A stretch of DNA of 64,000 nt from an uncultured Eubacteriales bacterium (GCA_934630515.1 CAKTVV010000002.1:124001-188000); one strand, 5' to 3'. Counted from the first letter of the stretch, positions 43,246 through 52,800 are shown. The notes: generated from the letters alone by a model not told the origin. A program made the numbers and translations.

Positions 43246-45372
43246 TCAAAGTACCTGTGCCAGCGACACCAGATCCCGGACGTCGATCCGGTCATCACGG
43301 TTCGCATTCAAGCGCCAGGTCGGCGTTTCCAGACCCAGCAGCGCCCGCCGCAGCGGCGCCTGATCGTTCGCATCCACCACACCGTCCCCGTTGCCGTCGC
43401 CGCAGACGACCGCCGTCAGCGTTTCCGCCCAGGCGGCGATCTTCGGCGTCAGCAGCTCATAGCCGGCGGCGTCCGGATGGAGACTATCCGGCAGATGTGC
43501 GCCGTCGGCAAACCAGCCCCGGACCTCCTCATCCGCAAACAGATCCAGACAGGCTACATCCCACTTGGCGCAGATCTCCTGTGCCAGCGCATAATAGGGC
43601 TGGGCATTGGCGTCCGCCAGCGCCGGCACGCTCATCGTCACGATATAGCCCAGCGCCGCCTGCGGGTATTTCTGCCGGGCGGTATACAGCAGCTCCTCGA
43701 AGGCGCCGCCGAAGGTGGCGGTATCGAAATCCTCCGGCGCAAAAGAATCGGATATGACCCCCAGCGGATGGGACTTCAGCGCATCGTTGATGCCGCCCTC
43801 CAGCACCACATAATCAAACGTTCCGTCGGGCAGCTGATTTTTGATCTGCGGGATCCCGGCGGTCTCCATCACGGTCGAGCCGCTGACCGACCGGTTTTGC
43901 CAGTCCATGCCGTAGCGGATGCCGATCCGACCGCCCCAAGAGAGCCCGAAGATATCGTCCCCTGCCCCATAGGAGATGCTGTCCCCCGCAAAGAGGGCGG
44001 TCTTTCCGTACAGAGGGCTGTCGGCGTTGCCGGAGGTGTCGGTATCGGTCAGCTCCCGCACCGTGGGCACGCCGAACCGGGTAGTCAGCTCATTGGAGGC
44101 GAAGAAGATATAGCCCTCCTCCGTGTAGCTCGAGAGCGTCTGACCGAAAACGGTGTGCCCGTCGATGCTATAGAGCACCGTGCCGTCCACCACCCGCACC
44201 GTCAGGGCGTGCGCCGCCAGATCGTCCCAGCCGGTCACCGTATCGTGGAGGGTCGTGCCGCTGGCCTTATACCAATAGTTGGCGGCGCTGGTATCCGCCG
44301 AGCAGATGGCGCCGTATTTGCTGATGTTGCACGCCACCGCATTGTCGTCAAAATAGAAGCTCTTGCCCATTTCCGTCGCACCGAAGCCGATCAGCGTGGA
44401 GTTGTTGTGATTGCTCCCCTGATAGACCCGGTAGGGCACCGTCATTTCAAAGCTCTTGTACTTCCGGGTGTTGAGATACACCACCGACAGGTCGCTGTAG
44501 CTGTTGCTCCAGTTGACAGACCGGTCGTTGCGCACAAGCACATCGTCGCTGACCGTCCAATAGTCGGACAGGGCGGCTGCCGTCATGGTCTCGGTGGTTT
44601 TGGCGTTGCCGACATAGTAGGCGGACAGCACCGAGGTATCCGCCAGCTCCTTCACGGTGGGCACACCGAACTGCACCGATCCGGCATTGGCGGCGAAATA
44701 GATGTAGCCGCCGTTGTAATTGGCGTTGCTGCCGGTGCAGACCAGATATCCGTCGATCCACAGCTTGTAAGCCCGATCGTTGACCTGCACCCGCAGGGTA
44801 TGGACGCCCGCCGCCTTCCAGGTGCCGGAGCCCTGCGCCGCATTCGTCTGATCCGAAGCGGCGGTGCCGTTGTTGAGCCACACCTTGTTCTTGGCGTTGA
44901 GGAACAGACCGCCCGCATGGATGATGAACGCCGTATCCCCCTTGTTATCCTCCGCCTGCCAGCTTTTTCCGATCTCGCCGCCAAAGCCGAAGAACGTCAC
45001 CCAATCGCTGTAGCCGGAGGTGGTGGCATACTCCACCGTCATATCGAAGTTCTTATACGGGCGCACATGATAATACAGCACCCCCATGGTGGAATCCACA
45101 TCGTCACCCCAGGTGCAGCCGTCAAAATTGCGCTGCGCCCGTCCGGCGCTGTTGACCGCCCAGTGGGTGGTGAACGCCTCCTGCTCATACGTCGCCGTTC
45201 CGGCGGCGGCGCCCTTCATGCTGCTGGTATAATAAGGCGTAAACACGTCCGTGAGAGACTGGCTCTCCGCCGAAACAGCTCCGCCCACCGATACGGAGGT
45301 GAGCAGCAAAGCCGCCACCGCCAGCCGGCAAACCCAGCTCTTGAAGGTCTGCTTGCGTATCCATTGCTTCAT
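43246..45372 (-). CDS. Secreted SGNH hydrolase with two LamG-like repeats and a C-terminal dockerin
   Basis: 708 residues. Signal peptide 1-35, closely similar to that of the 1280-residue protein. Two LamG-like repeats follow (about 40-245 and 246-450). An SGNH/GDSL esterase domain starts near 458 with GDSISYGAGDD, block GGINDALKSHP and the C-terminal LHPDAAGYE (His) motif. Residues about 655-708 hold two EF-hand-like loops, GDGNGDGVVDANDQAPLRRA and NANRDDRIDVRDLVSLAQ, the duplicated calcium-binding pattern of a type I dockerin. Suggested role: deacylation of a wall glycan in a cohesin-linked complex. No cohesin is in the window. Confidence 0.85.
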   Translation of the reverse strand: MKQWIRKQTFKSWVCRLAVAALLLTSVSVGGAVSAESQSLTDVFTPYYTSSMKGAAAGTATYEQEAFTTHWAVNSAGRAQRNFDGCTWGDDVDSTMGVLYYHVRPYKNFDMTVEYATTSGYSDWVTFFGFGGEIGKSWQAEDNKGDTAFIIHAGGLFLNAKNKVWLNNGTAASDQTNAAQGSGTWKAAGVHTLRVQVNDRAYKLWIDGYLVCTGSNANYNGGYIYFAANAGSVQFGVPTVKELADTSVLSAYYVGNAKTTETMTAAALSDYWTVSDDVLVRNDRSVNWSNSYSDLSVVYLNTRKYKSFEMTVPYRVYQGSNHNNSTLIGFGATEMGKSFYFDDNAVACNISKYGAICSADTSAANYWYKASGTTLHDTVTGWDDLAAHALTVRVVDGTVLYSIDGHTVFGQTLSSYTEEGYIFFASNELTTRFGVPTVRELTDTDTSGNADSPLYGKTALFAGDSISYGAGDDIFGLSWGGRIGIRYGMDWQNRSVSGSTVMETAGIPQIKNQLPDGTFDYVVLEGGINDALKSHPLGVISDSFAPEDFDTATFGGAFEELLYTARQKYPQAALGYIVTMSVPALADANAQPYYALAQEICAKWDVACLDLFADEEVRGWFADGAHLPDSLHPDAAGYELLTPKIAAWAETLTAVVCGDGNGDGVVDANDQAPLRRALLGLETPTWRLNANRDDRIDVRDLVSLAQVL
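44630..45250 (-). repeat. LamG-like repeat 1 of the dockerin protein, near-copy of 39700-40320
   Basis: Encodes FTPYYTSSMKGAAAGTATYE through NAGSVQFGVPTVKEL. Points to duplication of this module between the two neighbouring genes. Confidence 0.8.
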
Positions 45373-45689
45373 ACCGTTCCATCTCCTTCGTGCATCTCGA
45401 ATACAGACAAAATTCCATCATTTCATGCCCGAGATTCTATACAAAAGTGTATCAGCGTAAGGAATAAATGTATATACACGATATACCCGAATTCCGATTT
45501 TTTATGGATAAAATGACACGATTGCATCGCAAAGAAAACCACTGCCCGACTGGTTGTTTCTGCAAATATACAGCACATTGCACAAGAACAAGCCGCTTGT
45601 TTTGCGCATTTTCGAGAACAAAACCAACATTTCCGCCTGCATCGTGTCTCCCTTCCGGAACCAAAGAAAACGGCAGCGCAGAAAAAATA
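45373..45689. other. Divergent regulatory region between the SGNH-dockerin and araC genes
   Basis: The minus-strand RBS AAGGAG lies upstream of 45372. TATAGA at 45441-45436 is a possible -10. The shared motif is at 45471-45482. The rest, 45483-45689, is AT-rich without recognised features. Confidence 0.5.
45471..45482 (-). promoter_or_regulatory. Shared upstream motif, copy 2 (TATATACACGAT on plus)
   Basis: Twenty-nine bases lie between it and the TATAGA -10 candidate of the SGNH-dockerin gene. Matches the copies at 42924 and 55147. Confidence 0.5.
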
Positions 45690-45718
45690 TTGACAAATTG
45701 CGCTTGCGCCACTATAAT
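45690..45718 (+). promoter_or_regulatory. Strong sigma-A promoter of the araC operon
   Basis: TTGACA (45690-45695), 17-base spacer, TATAAT (45713-45718): full consensus. Confidence 0.93.
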
Positions 45719-45938
45719 CAACTCATCCACGGACAAGGTGACCGGGGCGTTCTCGTTTTTTCGCTCCGCAATGCGCAATGCGCTTTGCTTCAGGCGGCGA
45801 GAAGCACAGCGATACCGCCCGATCGCCGCCGGCGCAAGCGATGGCTATATCCAGACGAACAAGCCGGGGAAATACACCGTTTCCGGAGCGGCTGTATCCG
45901 GCTCGCTCCGTCGAACCAAACCGAAAGGCGGTGCCACC
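45719..45938 (+). other. Long 5' leader of the araC operon
   Basis: About 210 bases between promoter and ATG, GC-rich with possible hairpins (for example around GCGATACCGCCCGATCGC). An in-frame reading from about 45768 runs into AraC without a stop, but it lacks an RBS and coding character. No riboswitch class fits by eye. Confidence 0.4.
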
Positions 45939-46877
45939 ATGCTGATCATCAACAGTGCCTTTTACGCCAACAGCGAGGTAGACTTGCCCAACAACACGGA
46001 ATCGCTGTTCGTCACCAGCGCCGGGCATCATGCGCTGCTGAAGCTGAACGAATTCTCCACCATCCGCCCGTACGGGCGGCGGGATTATCAGGTCCTGTTC
46101 GTCAAGAGCGGCAAGCTGTATTACACGGTGGATGAGCAGGAATACGTCTGCGGCGAGAACACCATCGTATTCTACCGCCCCCACGAGCCGCAGTTTTACA
46201 CCTACTATCTGAAGGACAACCCGGATGTCTACTGGCTCCATTTCACCGGCAGCGAGGTGGAGGAATGGCTCACCCATCTGGGGCTGAGCGACAAAAAGCA
46301 CTACGCCGTGCGGGAATCGAAGAGCTATGCCCGCCTGTTCGACGGGATCATATCCGAGCTGCAGCGGAAATCCCCCCACTATGTGGAGATCATCAATCTT
46401 CAGTTCAAGGAGCTGCTCTACTATTTTTCCCGGGGCGTCTACCAGCTCAGCATGAAAAAGGTCAATATGTCCCGGGAGGTCAGCGACACCATTTCCTATT
46501 TTAACAAGCACTTCAACGAGCCGTTTGACGCCGAGCGCTATGCTGCCTCGCTGAATATCAGCGTCAGCTGGCTGCGGCGGCTGTTCCGCCAGCAGACCGG
46601 CATCAGCATCAACCGGTTTCTCACCAACCTGCGCATCGACAAAGCCAAGGCGCTCATGTGCTCCGACCTGAAGATCTCCGACATCGCCGAAATGGTCGGC
46701 TTTCAGGATCAGCTGTATTTCAGCCGGGTATTCAAGCACTGCACCGGTCTCTCCCCCCGGGAGTATAAGAACCAGCAGATGAATCTGGAGGTGCTGTCCA
46801 TGAATCAGGTGCCGTGGAAGGAAACCCGTAAGATCAACGAAAGAAGGATGAATCATGCGCTTAAATCCCCCAAGTGA
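45939..46877 (+). CDS. AraC-family transcriptional regulator with cupin-like sensor domain
   Basis: 312 residues. The N-terminal beta-barrel sensor (about 25-130) includes RRDYQVLFVKSGKLYYTVDE, NTIVFYRPHEPQFYTYY and VYWLHFTGSEVEEWL. The C-terminal tandem HTH (about 200-295) includes FDAERYAASLNISVSWLRRL, ISINRFLTNLRIDKAKALM and ISDIAEMVGFQDQLYFSRVF. ATG 45939 starts the cupin domain behind AAAGGCGG. It overlaps GH3 by 23 bases and heads the plus-strand operon. It is the most plausible activator of the flanking glycan genes, whose promoters lack good -35 boxes and share the TATATA(G/C)ACGAT motif. Confidence 0.92.
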   Translation: MLIINSAFYANSEVDLPNNTESLFVTSAGHHALLKLNEFSTIRPYGRRDYQVLFVKSGKLYYTVDEQEYVCGENTIVFYRPHEPQFYTYYLKDNPDVYWLHFTGSEVEEWLTHLGLSDKKHYAVRESKSYARLFDGIISELQRKSPHYVEIINLQFKELLYYFSRGVYQLSMKKVNMSREVSDTISYFNKHFNEPFDAERYAASLNISVSWLRRLFRQQTGISINRFLTNLRIDKAKALMCSDLKISDIAEMVGFQDQLYFSRVFKHCTGLSPREYKNQQMNLEVLSMNQVPWKETRKINERRMNHALKSPK

Positions 46878-49044
46878 GGCGAAAATAGAGGCTCTGTTGC
46901 AGGTAATGACCGTGGAGGAAAAGATCGGTCAGCTGTATCAGGTGGGGCCTTCCCCTGTGGGCGGCTTTACCGTTTCCGCCGAGGATGCCCGGCAGATGCG
47001 GGAGAGCGGCAAGATCACCGAGGAGGAATACACCGCCATTCTGGAAAATTCCCTGCTGGACGGGCGGGAGGATATGATCCGGCAGGGACGCATCGGCTCC
47101 TTTATCGGCATCAATGACCGCAAAAAAGCCAACCGGCTGCAGCGGATCGCCGTGGAGGAGAGCCGGCTGGGAATCCCGCTGATCTTCAGCATGGATGTGG
47201 TGCACGGACACCGGACGGTTTTCCCCATTCCGTTGGGAGAAGCCTGCTCCTTTGACCCGACGCTGTTCCGGGAGACCGCCCGGGCGGCTGCCCGGGAAGC
47301 CACCGAGGACAATGTGCGCTGGACCTTTGCACCCATGATGGACGTGTCCCGGGACCCCCGCTGGGGGCGGGTGGCGGAGGGCGCCGGTGAGGACCCGTAC
47401 CTAACCTCCGTGTTTGCCGCCGAAAAGGTGCGGGGTTTTCAGGGGGATGCACTGGATGCCCCGGACAGTATCGCCGCCTGCGCTAAGCATTTCGCCGCCT
47501 ACGGCGCCTGCGAGGGCGGGCGGGATTACAACACCACCGATATGAGCCTCAATCGCCTGCACGAGGTGTATCTGCCGCCCTTCCGGGCGGCGGTGGAGGC
47601 CGGCTGCGCCACTGTCATGGCCGCCTTCAACGATCTCAACGGACTGCCCTGCACCATGAACCCCTACCTGCTGCAGACCGTGCTGCGGGAGCAATGGCAG
47701 TTTGACGGGGCGGTCATCAGCGACGCCCACGGCATCGAAGAATGCATTGCCCACGGCACAGCCAAGGACCCGGCGGACGCCGCCGCCAAGGCGCTGACGG
47801 CCGGGGTGGATATGGACATGGGGACGGAATTTTACACCCGGCACTTGGAGGAGCTGCTGAACGTCGGAACGATCTCGATGGAGGACATCGACCGGGCGGT
47901 GCGGCGCATCCTGCGGCTGAAAGCCGCCGTGGGGCTGTTCGACCGCCCCTATGCAGAGGAGCCGGAGGAAAGCTGCGCTCTCAGCGCCGCTCACCGGGCG
48001 CTCGCCAAACGAGCCGCCGTGGAATCGGCGGTGCTGCTGAAAAACGAGGGGGCTCTGCCGCTGGCGGCGGGGCAAAGGATCGCCGTGGTGGGCTTTTTTG
48101 CCGACAGCGCCTTTGATATGCTGGGAACCGCCGGGCAGATCAGCGCCGACACCGCCACCGTGACCACGCTGGTGGCGGAGCTGACCCGGCGCCGGGCGGA
48201 TTTCGTCTATGCGCCCTGCTTTGACCGGCAGTATACGCTGGATCGAGCCGAGCTGGAGCGGGTCACCGCCGGATGCGACACGGTGATTGCCTGTGTCGGG
48301 GAGCAGCTGTGCGAATCGGGCGAGGCCAATTCCCGCAGTTGCATTGCCCTGTCCGGGGAGCAGGATGCCCTGCTCGCATGGCTGCACAAGGCCGGAAAGC
48401 AGGTCATCACGCTGCTGTTCACCGGCCGCCCCATGGCGCTGGAGCGCACGGCCGCAAGCTCCGATGCGCTGCTGGTGGCATGGCACCCCGGCACCGAGGC
48501 AGGCCCGGCGCTCTGCAACCTGCTGTATGGCATCGAGACGCCCGGCGGCAGGCTGCCCATGAGCTTCCCCCGCAATTCTGGCTCGCTGCCCTATTACTAT
48601 AACCATGTGCCTACCGGGCGTCCGGCAGACGATACCAACTGGACGTCCAAATACAAGGACTGCCCCTATACGCCGCTGTTCCCCTTTGGCTACGGCCTGT
48701 CGTATACCGCCTTTGCCTATTCCGGGCAGCGCTGCCGCTTCGAGGACGGGCAGCTGCACTGTGGGGTCACGGTGAAAAACGTCGGCGCCTATCCCGGCAC
48801 GGAGGTCGTCCAGCTGTACACCCACCGGCTCTGTGCCGAGACCACCCGCCCGATCCGGGAGCTGAAAGCCTTTGAGCGGGTCCGGTTGGCGCCGGGAGAG
48901 GAAAAGGAGGTGCGGTTCGCCCTGCCCCGGGAGCGGTTCGCCTACCCCCACTTTGACGGCACATGGCGCAACGAACCGGGCGACTACGAGGTGTTCTTGT
49001 CCGGCAATGCCGCCGAGGGCACACCGCTGCACGTCACTTTCTGA
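46855..49044 (+). CDS. GH3 beta-glucosidase, cytoplasmic
   Basis: 729 residues, no signal peptide. GH3 N-terminal barrel with GIPLIFSMDVVHGHRTVFPIP, RWTFAPMMDVSRDPRWGRVAEG and KHFAAYG; nucleophile candidate Asp290 in VISDAHGIEE. The C-terminal alpha/beta domain (SAVLLKNEGALPLAAGQRIAV) is followed by a fibronectin-III-like domain ending at 729. AGAAGG precedes the ATG. It probably releases terminal beta-linked glucose (or xylose) from imported oligosaccharides, complementing the cytoplasmic GH31. Confidence 0.93.
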   Translation: MRLNPPSEAKIEALLQVMTVEEKIGQLYQVGPSPVGGFTVSAEDARQMRESGKITEEEYTAILENSLLDGREDMIRQGRIGSFIGINDRKKANRLQRIAVEESRLGIPLIFSMDVVHGHRTVFPIPLGEACSFDPTLFRETARAAAREATEDNVRWTFAPMMDVSRDPRWGRVAEGAGEDPYLTSVFAAEKVRGFQGDALDAPDSIAACAKHFAAYGACEGGRDYNTTDMSLNRLHEVYLPPFRAAVEAGCATVMAAFNDLNGLPCTMNPYLLQTVLREQWQFDGAVISDAHGIEECIAHGTAKDPADAAAKALTAGVDMDMGTEFYTRHLEELLNVGTISMEDIDRAVRRILRLKAAVGLFDRPYAEEPEESCALSAAHRALAKRAAVESAVLLKNEGALPLAAGQRIAVVGFFADSAFDMLGTAGQISADTATVTTLVAELTRRRADFVYAPCFDRQYTLDRAELERVTAGCDTVIACVGEQLCESGEANSRSCIALSGEQDALLAWLHKAGKQVITLLFTGRPMALERTAASSDALLVAWHPGTEAGPALCNLLYGIETPGGRLPMSFPRNSGSLPYYYNHVPTGRPADDTNWTSKYKDCPYTPLFPFGYGLSYTAFAYSGQRCRFEDGQLHCGVTVKNVGAYPGTEVVQLYTHRLCAETTRPIRELKAFERVRLAPGEEKEVRFALPRERFAYPHFDGTWRNEPGDYEVFLSGNAAEGTPLHVTF

Positions 49045-49090
49045 CAGCGAACCGCTTTTCACCCTAACGACCTGCAAAGGAGACAACGCC

Positions 49091-50605
49091 ATGCTGGTGC
49101 CTCCTAAAATCCCAACCGTCAGCGACGGCCTGTTCGTCGCATTCGGCAGAATCGAATTCGGTATGTATGCCTCCGATACGGAGGACACGGTGTTCAAGCT
49201 GCTCAATGACGATTTCACCGTCACCGTCAACGGAGAGGACTGTCAGGTGCGGAAATGCCGTGTATCCGCCTTTCCCTTTAACCGCCCGTGGCCGGGGAAA
49301 CAGCGCCCCTTTGCGCAGAGCAAATCCTCGGCCTACATCACCTTCTACGGGAGATGAGCCGGTGACGCTCCGCATCCGGAGCCGTCAGCCGTTTGCCAAG
49401 GCTACGATCCGTCCGCTTTCCAAGTAGGTGGTTCCCCATTGTGCCGACGGGGAGATCGTGCTGACGCTGGAGGAGCTTGGCAGCTATGTGCTGGAGCCGG
49501 ACGGCACCCACACCGTGCTGCATATTTTCTTTAACCCGTATCGGGAATATCCCGAAGCCCGCAGCGCCACCCATTATTTCGGGCCCGGCATTCATTTCCC
49601 CATGCTCATCCCGCTGAAAGACGGAGACACCGTGTATGTGGACAAGGAGGCGATCGTCTTCGGCTCTCTGTTCACCACCGGTGCGGAAAACGTGCGGATC
49701 TTTGGCGGCGGGGTGATCGACAACAGCTGCGAAGAACGGCTCACGGAAAACTGCTACGGCCGTATTCCAAAGGCACTTTTCGCCTGTACAATGCCCGGAA
49801 CGTGGACGTGTCCGACCTGATCCTGGTCAATTCCTCCACCTTTGTGCTCTCCCTGTTCAACTGCCGCAACGTGACGGTGGACAATGTGAAGATCGTCGGG
49901 CACTGGCGCTATAATACGGACGGCATCGACGTGGTGAATTCCTCGGATGTCACCATCCGGAACTGCTTTATCCGCTCCTTTGACGATGTGATCTCGCCGA
50001 AAGCCATCTACGACTACGACCGGCCGGTGGAGAATATCACGGTGGATAACTGCGTTTTATGGTGCGGCTGGAGCAAAAACTGCGAGGTCGGCATTGAGAC
50101 CTGCGGCGTCGAATATCGACAGATCCGTTTCCGGAATTGCGACCTGATCCACAGCCTGAGCTCCGCCTTCAGCCTGTCCAACGGTGGATATGCGGATATG
50201 CACGACATACAGTTTGAAAATATGCGTGTGGAGCTGCAGCGGCATACCCAGTGTCAGGAATTGCAAACCGCCGACGACCAACCGTACACAGGGGACGGCA
50301 AGCCCATGGCCACCATGCTGGTCGCCTGCTCAAACCGTCCGTACCGCATTCGCATCAAGGGGCCGACCCTGCGGCGGGAGTTTCCGAAAAAGCTGGGGAA
50401 GATCCACGACGTCACCTTCCGGGATATTACGGTCACCGCCGAGGATATCGACTATGCGCCGCAGATCGTCATCGAATCCGTCAGCGAGGATGTGCCGTGC
50501 CGGGGATTTTCCTTTGAGAATATTCGGATAAACGGCGTGAGACAGACGGTTTTCTCCGCATTTGATCCTGTTTTTATCCATGCAGAGGACGTGACCATTC
50601 GATAA
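49091..50605 (+). pseudogene. GH28-like parallel beta-helix glycosidase, broken by two frameshifts and an amber stop
   Basis: AAGGAG and ATG 49091 open a frame (IPTVSDGLFVAFGRIEFG) that shifts near 49345. The continued frame meets TAG at 49425-49427 and goes on as VVPHCADGEIVLTLEELGSY and FGGGVIDNSCEERL. It shifts again near 49775, to RLYNARNVDVSDLILVNSSTF and a beta-helix with NTDGIDVVNSSDVTIRN and SFDDVISPKA, the paired-Asp GH28 pattern. Intact length would be about 505 residues. A GHG catalytic His motif is not seen. As part of the araC operon it would act on pectic or related chains; as it stands it cannot give one product. Confidence 0.82.
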
Positions 50606-50663
50606 GTCTGCGGCATCCCCCGGGAGTGATCCCGCACATTTAACAGAAACGGAGAGGAAATTT

Positions 50664-51329
50664 ATGGATCGTTTTCAGGAAAACATCGTACCGGCGGAAA
50701 GCCAAAACAGCGGCTGCTATTTTGAGGTGACCGCCGGAGAGGGGCTGCGGGTGCTGTTTGTGGGCAATTCCATCACCAAGCACGGAATCAAGCCGGACAT
50801 CGGCTGGAATCGGGATTGCGGCATGGCCGCCTCCTCCGTGGATAAGGATTATGTGCATCTTCTCGCCGCCCGCATTGTCCGCCGGCAGCCCGATGCCGCC
50901 ATACGCATCCTGCAGGTGGCGGATTATGAGCGGAATTTCCCCCACACAGAGGCAGCCGCAGCCTATGCGGACGCAGCCGCCTTCCGTCCGGATATCGTGC
51001 TCTTCTTTTTCGGCGCCAATGTAGATCCCGCCTACGACGGGCAGCAGCACCACACAAAATCCTTCGGTCAGGCGGTAGAGGAGCTGCGGCAGACGCTGGA
51101 TACGGGGGCTACCCGGTTCGTGATCTCGCAGGGCTTTTATGTGCGCCCGGTGCTGGACGCCGAAAAGGAAGCCGTCGCCGCCAAGCACGGGGATATTTTC
51201 GTGCACATGGAGGATATTCGCAGCCGGGAGGATACCCACGGGGAATTTAACCATCCCGGCGATATCGGCATGCAGGCTATCGCCGATCGGTTCTGGTCGG
51301 TCATGGAGCCGCTGGTGACAAAGCCGTAA
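50664..51329 (+). CDS. SGNH/GDSL-family esterase, cytoplasmic
   Basis: 221 residues, no signal peptide. Block I VLFVGNSITKHGIKPDIGWN carries the catalytic Ser. The oxyanion Gly/Asn is in LFFFGANVDPAYDG. Block V FNHPGDIGMQAIADRF carries the His. The pattern resembles oligosaccharide deacetylases in pectin or xylan loci. GAGAGG lies upstream of the ATG. Last gene of the araC operon; probably removes acetyl groups from imported fragments. Confidence 0.85.
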   Translation: MDRFQENIVPAESQNSGCYFEVTAGEGLRVLFVGNSITKHGIKPDIGWNRDCGMAASSVDKDYVHLLAARIVRRQPDAAIRILQVADYERNFPHTEAAAAYADAAAFRPDIVLFFFGANVDPAYDGQQHHTKSFGQAVEELRQTLDTGATRFVISQGFYVRPVLDAEKEAVAAKHGDIFVHMEDIRSREDTHGEFNHPGDIGMQAIADRFWSVMEPLVTKP

Positions 51330-51342
51330 AGCTCTCATACAA

Positions 51343-51381
51343 AATGCCGCCGCCCTGTCCGTTGAGCAGGGCGGCGGCATT
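51343..51381. terminator. Bidirectional terminator between convergent operons
   Basis: AATGCCGCCGCCCTG and CAGGGCGGCGGCATT form a perfect 15-bp stem. TTTTGT follows on the minus strand and CGGTTTGT on the plus strand. Confidence 0.85.
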
Positions 51382-51450
51382 CGGTTTGTATGGGTACTTC
51401 CGTGGCGGCGGCGGAGGCGGGGCGTATTTTCATGGGGTCGGCTCCGTTCA

Positions 51451-52800
51451 TCAAACCGGCTCGTCCGCCCACCAGAACCGGTACTGCCGGGGCTCGTCGG
51501 TGATCGCCTCCGCTGCGGCATGGATATGGCGCAGCTGCACCTCCGCCGTGCCGCTATGGCGCAGCAAATACTGCGCCTTTTCACAATACACATCGGTAAT
51601 CTGTACGGCGCCCGTCACCGGGCCGCTGAAATTGACGACCGCATCCAGATCGGCGGTTTCGCCGCCGTACAGCTCTGCGATGCGGACGTGCTTCAGCTCC
51701 GTCTCCGCATCTGCGTGAATGAGGGCTTTGACCCCCGCATAGGCATACACCTTGTCGATGGACACATAGCTCATCGGCCCCGTCAGGCGGATCGCCCGGA
51801 TCGCCCGGGAATGGACGTTGGTGATCCGGATGTTAAACAGCTCGCCCATGCGGATATCCCGCTCCCGGATATAGCCGCAGTCCCCCAGCATCACCGAGCA
51901 GCCGCCCCGATAGGGCAGGCTCTCGTCGATGGTATTCACCACCGTATCCACCGACACGGCATAGATGCGGCAGCCGCTTTTCGCCAGCAGCCGCACCTGC
52001 CCCGTCCAGCAGAAGGTATAGGACTGAATATTCCGGATCACGATATCGTGGATATCATCGGAGCAGCCGGGCGTCTTGTGCTGTAGCTCCGTCGGGCTGC
52101 GCAGTGCCGTCAGCGCCACCGTATCGTCCACCGTAAAGCCCCGGATATTCTCGATCAGAATATCGTGGCAGCCCATGCGCAGATCGATGCCGTCGCTGTT
52201 TTGCAGATATACATGCTCATAGTCTGGCGGCAGATGGTCAAAGGTGTGTCCGCCCTTTCCATCTGCGCAGGAGAGGTCCGCCTTGAAGTCGATATTCCGG
52301 ATCGTCCCATGGGAGCAATAGAGGAAGCACATGCCCCAATAGCGGTGGTTTTGGATACGGATGTTTTCGACGGTGAAATTCTCCACATTGCTCAGAACGA
52401 TGGTGCAATTATGGTGCAGCGGCTTCGGCAGCTCCCGGGAATGCTCCGAATAGCCGTTATAGTTCCCGCCGTCCAGGATCGGACGTCCGATGCCCCGGAT
52501 GGCGATGCCATGCTGCACCGTCTCCGGGGTATGCGCATCGTAGCAATGGGCATTGCAGATGGCGTTGCAGAATGTGCCGTCCGCCATGCGGATATAACAA
52601 TCCTCCAGCAGCAGGGTAAACTCGTCGGGCAGCCGGATGGAATCCTCCAGCTCCCACACACAACCGCCGGTGCGGGCGTTGTATTTCGGGATCTTGACCG
52701 CACGGACGCCGGTCTCGCAGGCGATCTGCACCGCCTGCATAATGCGGGCGCTGTCGGTCTTTTCGGTGATATTCCCGTCGTTGGGTGTGATATAGGTCAT
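51451..52800 (-). CDS. GH28-like parallel beta-helix protein
   Basis: 449 residues, no signal peptide. The pectate-lyase-superfamily N-terminus (MTYITPNDGNITEKTDSARI) is followed by repeating beta-helix coils (VENFTVENIRIQNHRYWG, HDIVIRNIQSYTF). It has NSDGIDLRMGCHDILIENI and VDDTVAL, corresponding to the N-x-D and D-D acids of GH28 polygalacturonases. The His motif is not evident, so activity or specificity may differ. Four-base overlap (ATGA) with the rhamnosidase gene upstream indicates co-translation. Likely acts on imported pectic oligosaccharides. Confidence 0.8.
   Translation of the reverse strand: MTYITPNDGNITEKTDSARIMQAVQIACETGVRAVKIPKYNARTGGCVWELEDSIRLPDEFTLLLEDCYIRMADGTFCNAICNAHCYDAHTPETVQHGIAIRGIGRPILDGGNYNGYSEHSRELPKPLHHNCTIVLSNVENFTVENIRIQNHRYWGMCFLYCSHGTIRNIDFKADLSCADGKGGHTFDHLPPDYEHVYLQNSDGIDLRMGCHDILIENIRGFTVDDTVALTALRSPTELQHKTPGCSDDIHDIVIRNIQSYTFCWTGQVRLLAKSGCRIYAVSVDTVVNTIDESLPYRGGCSVMLGDCGYIRERDIRMGELFNIRITNVHSRAIRAIRLTGPMSYVSIDKVYAYAGVKALIHADAETELKHVRIAELYGGETADLDAVVNFSGPVTGAVQITDVYCEKAQYLLRHSGTAEVQLRHIHAAAEAITDEPRQYRFWWADEPV

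Noticed and set aside
45738..45930. Possible cyclic-di-GMP (GEMM) riboswitch in the araC leader.
   Set aside because: Only a few short words resemble the class; the conserved core and tetraloop receptor are not found.
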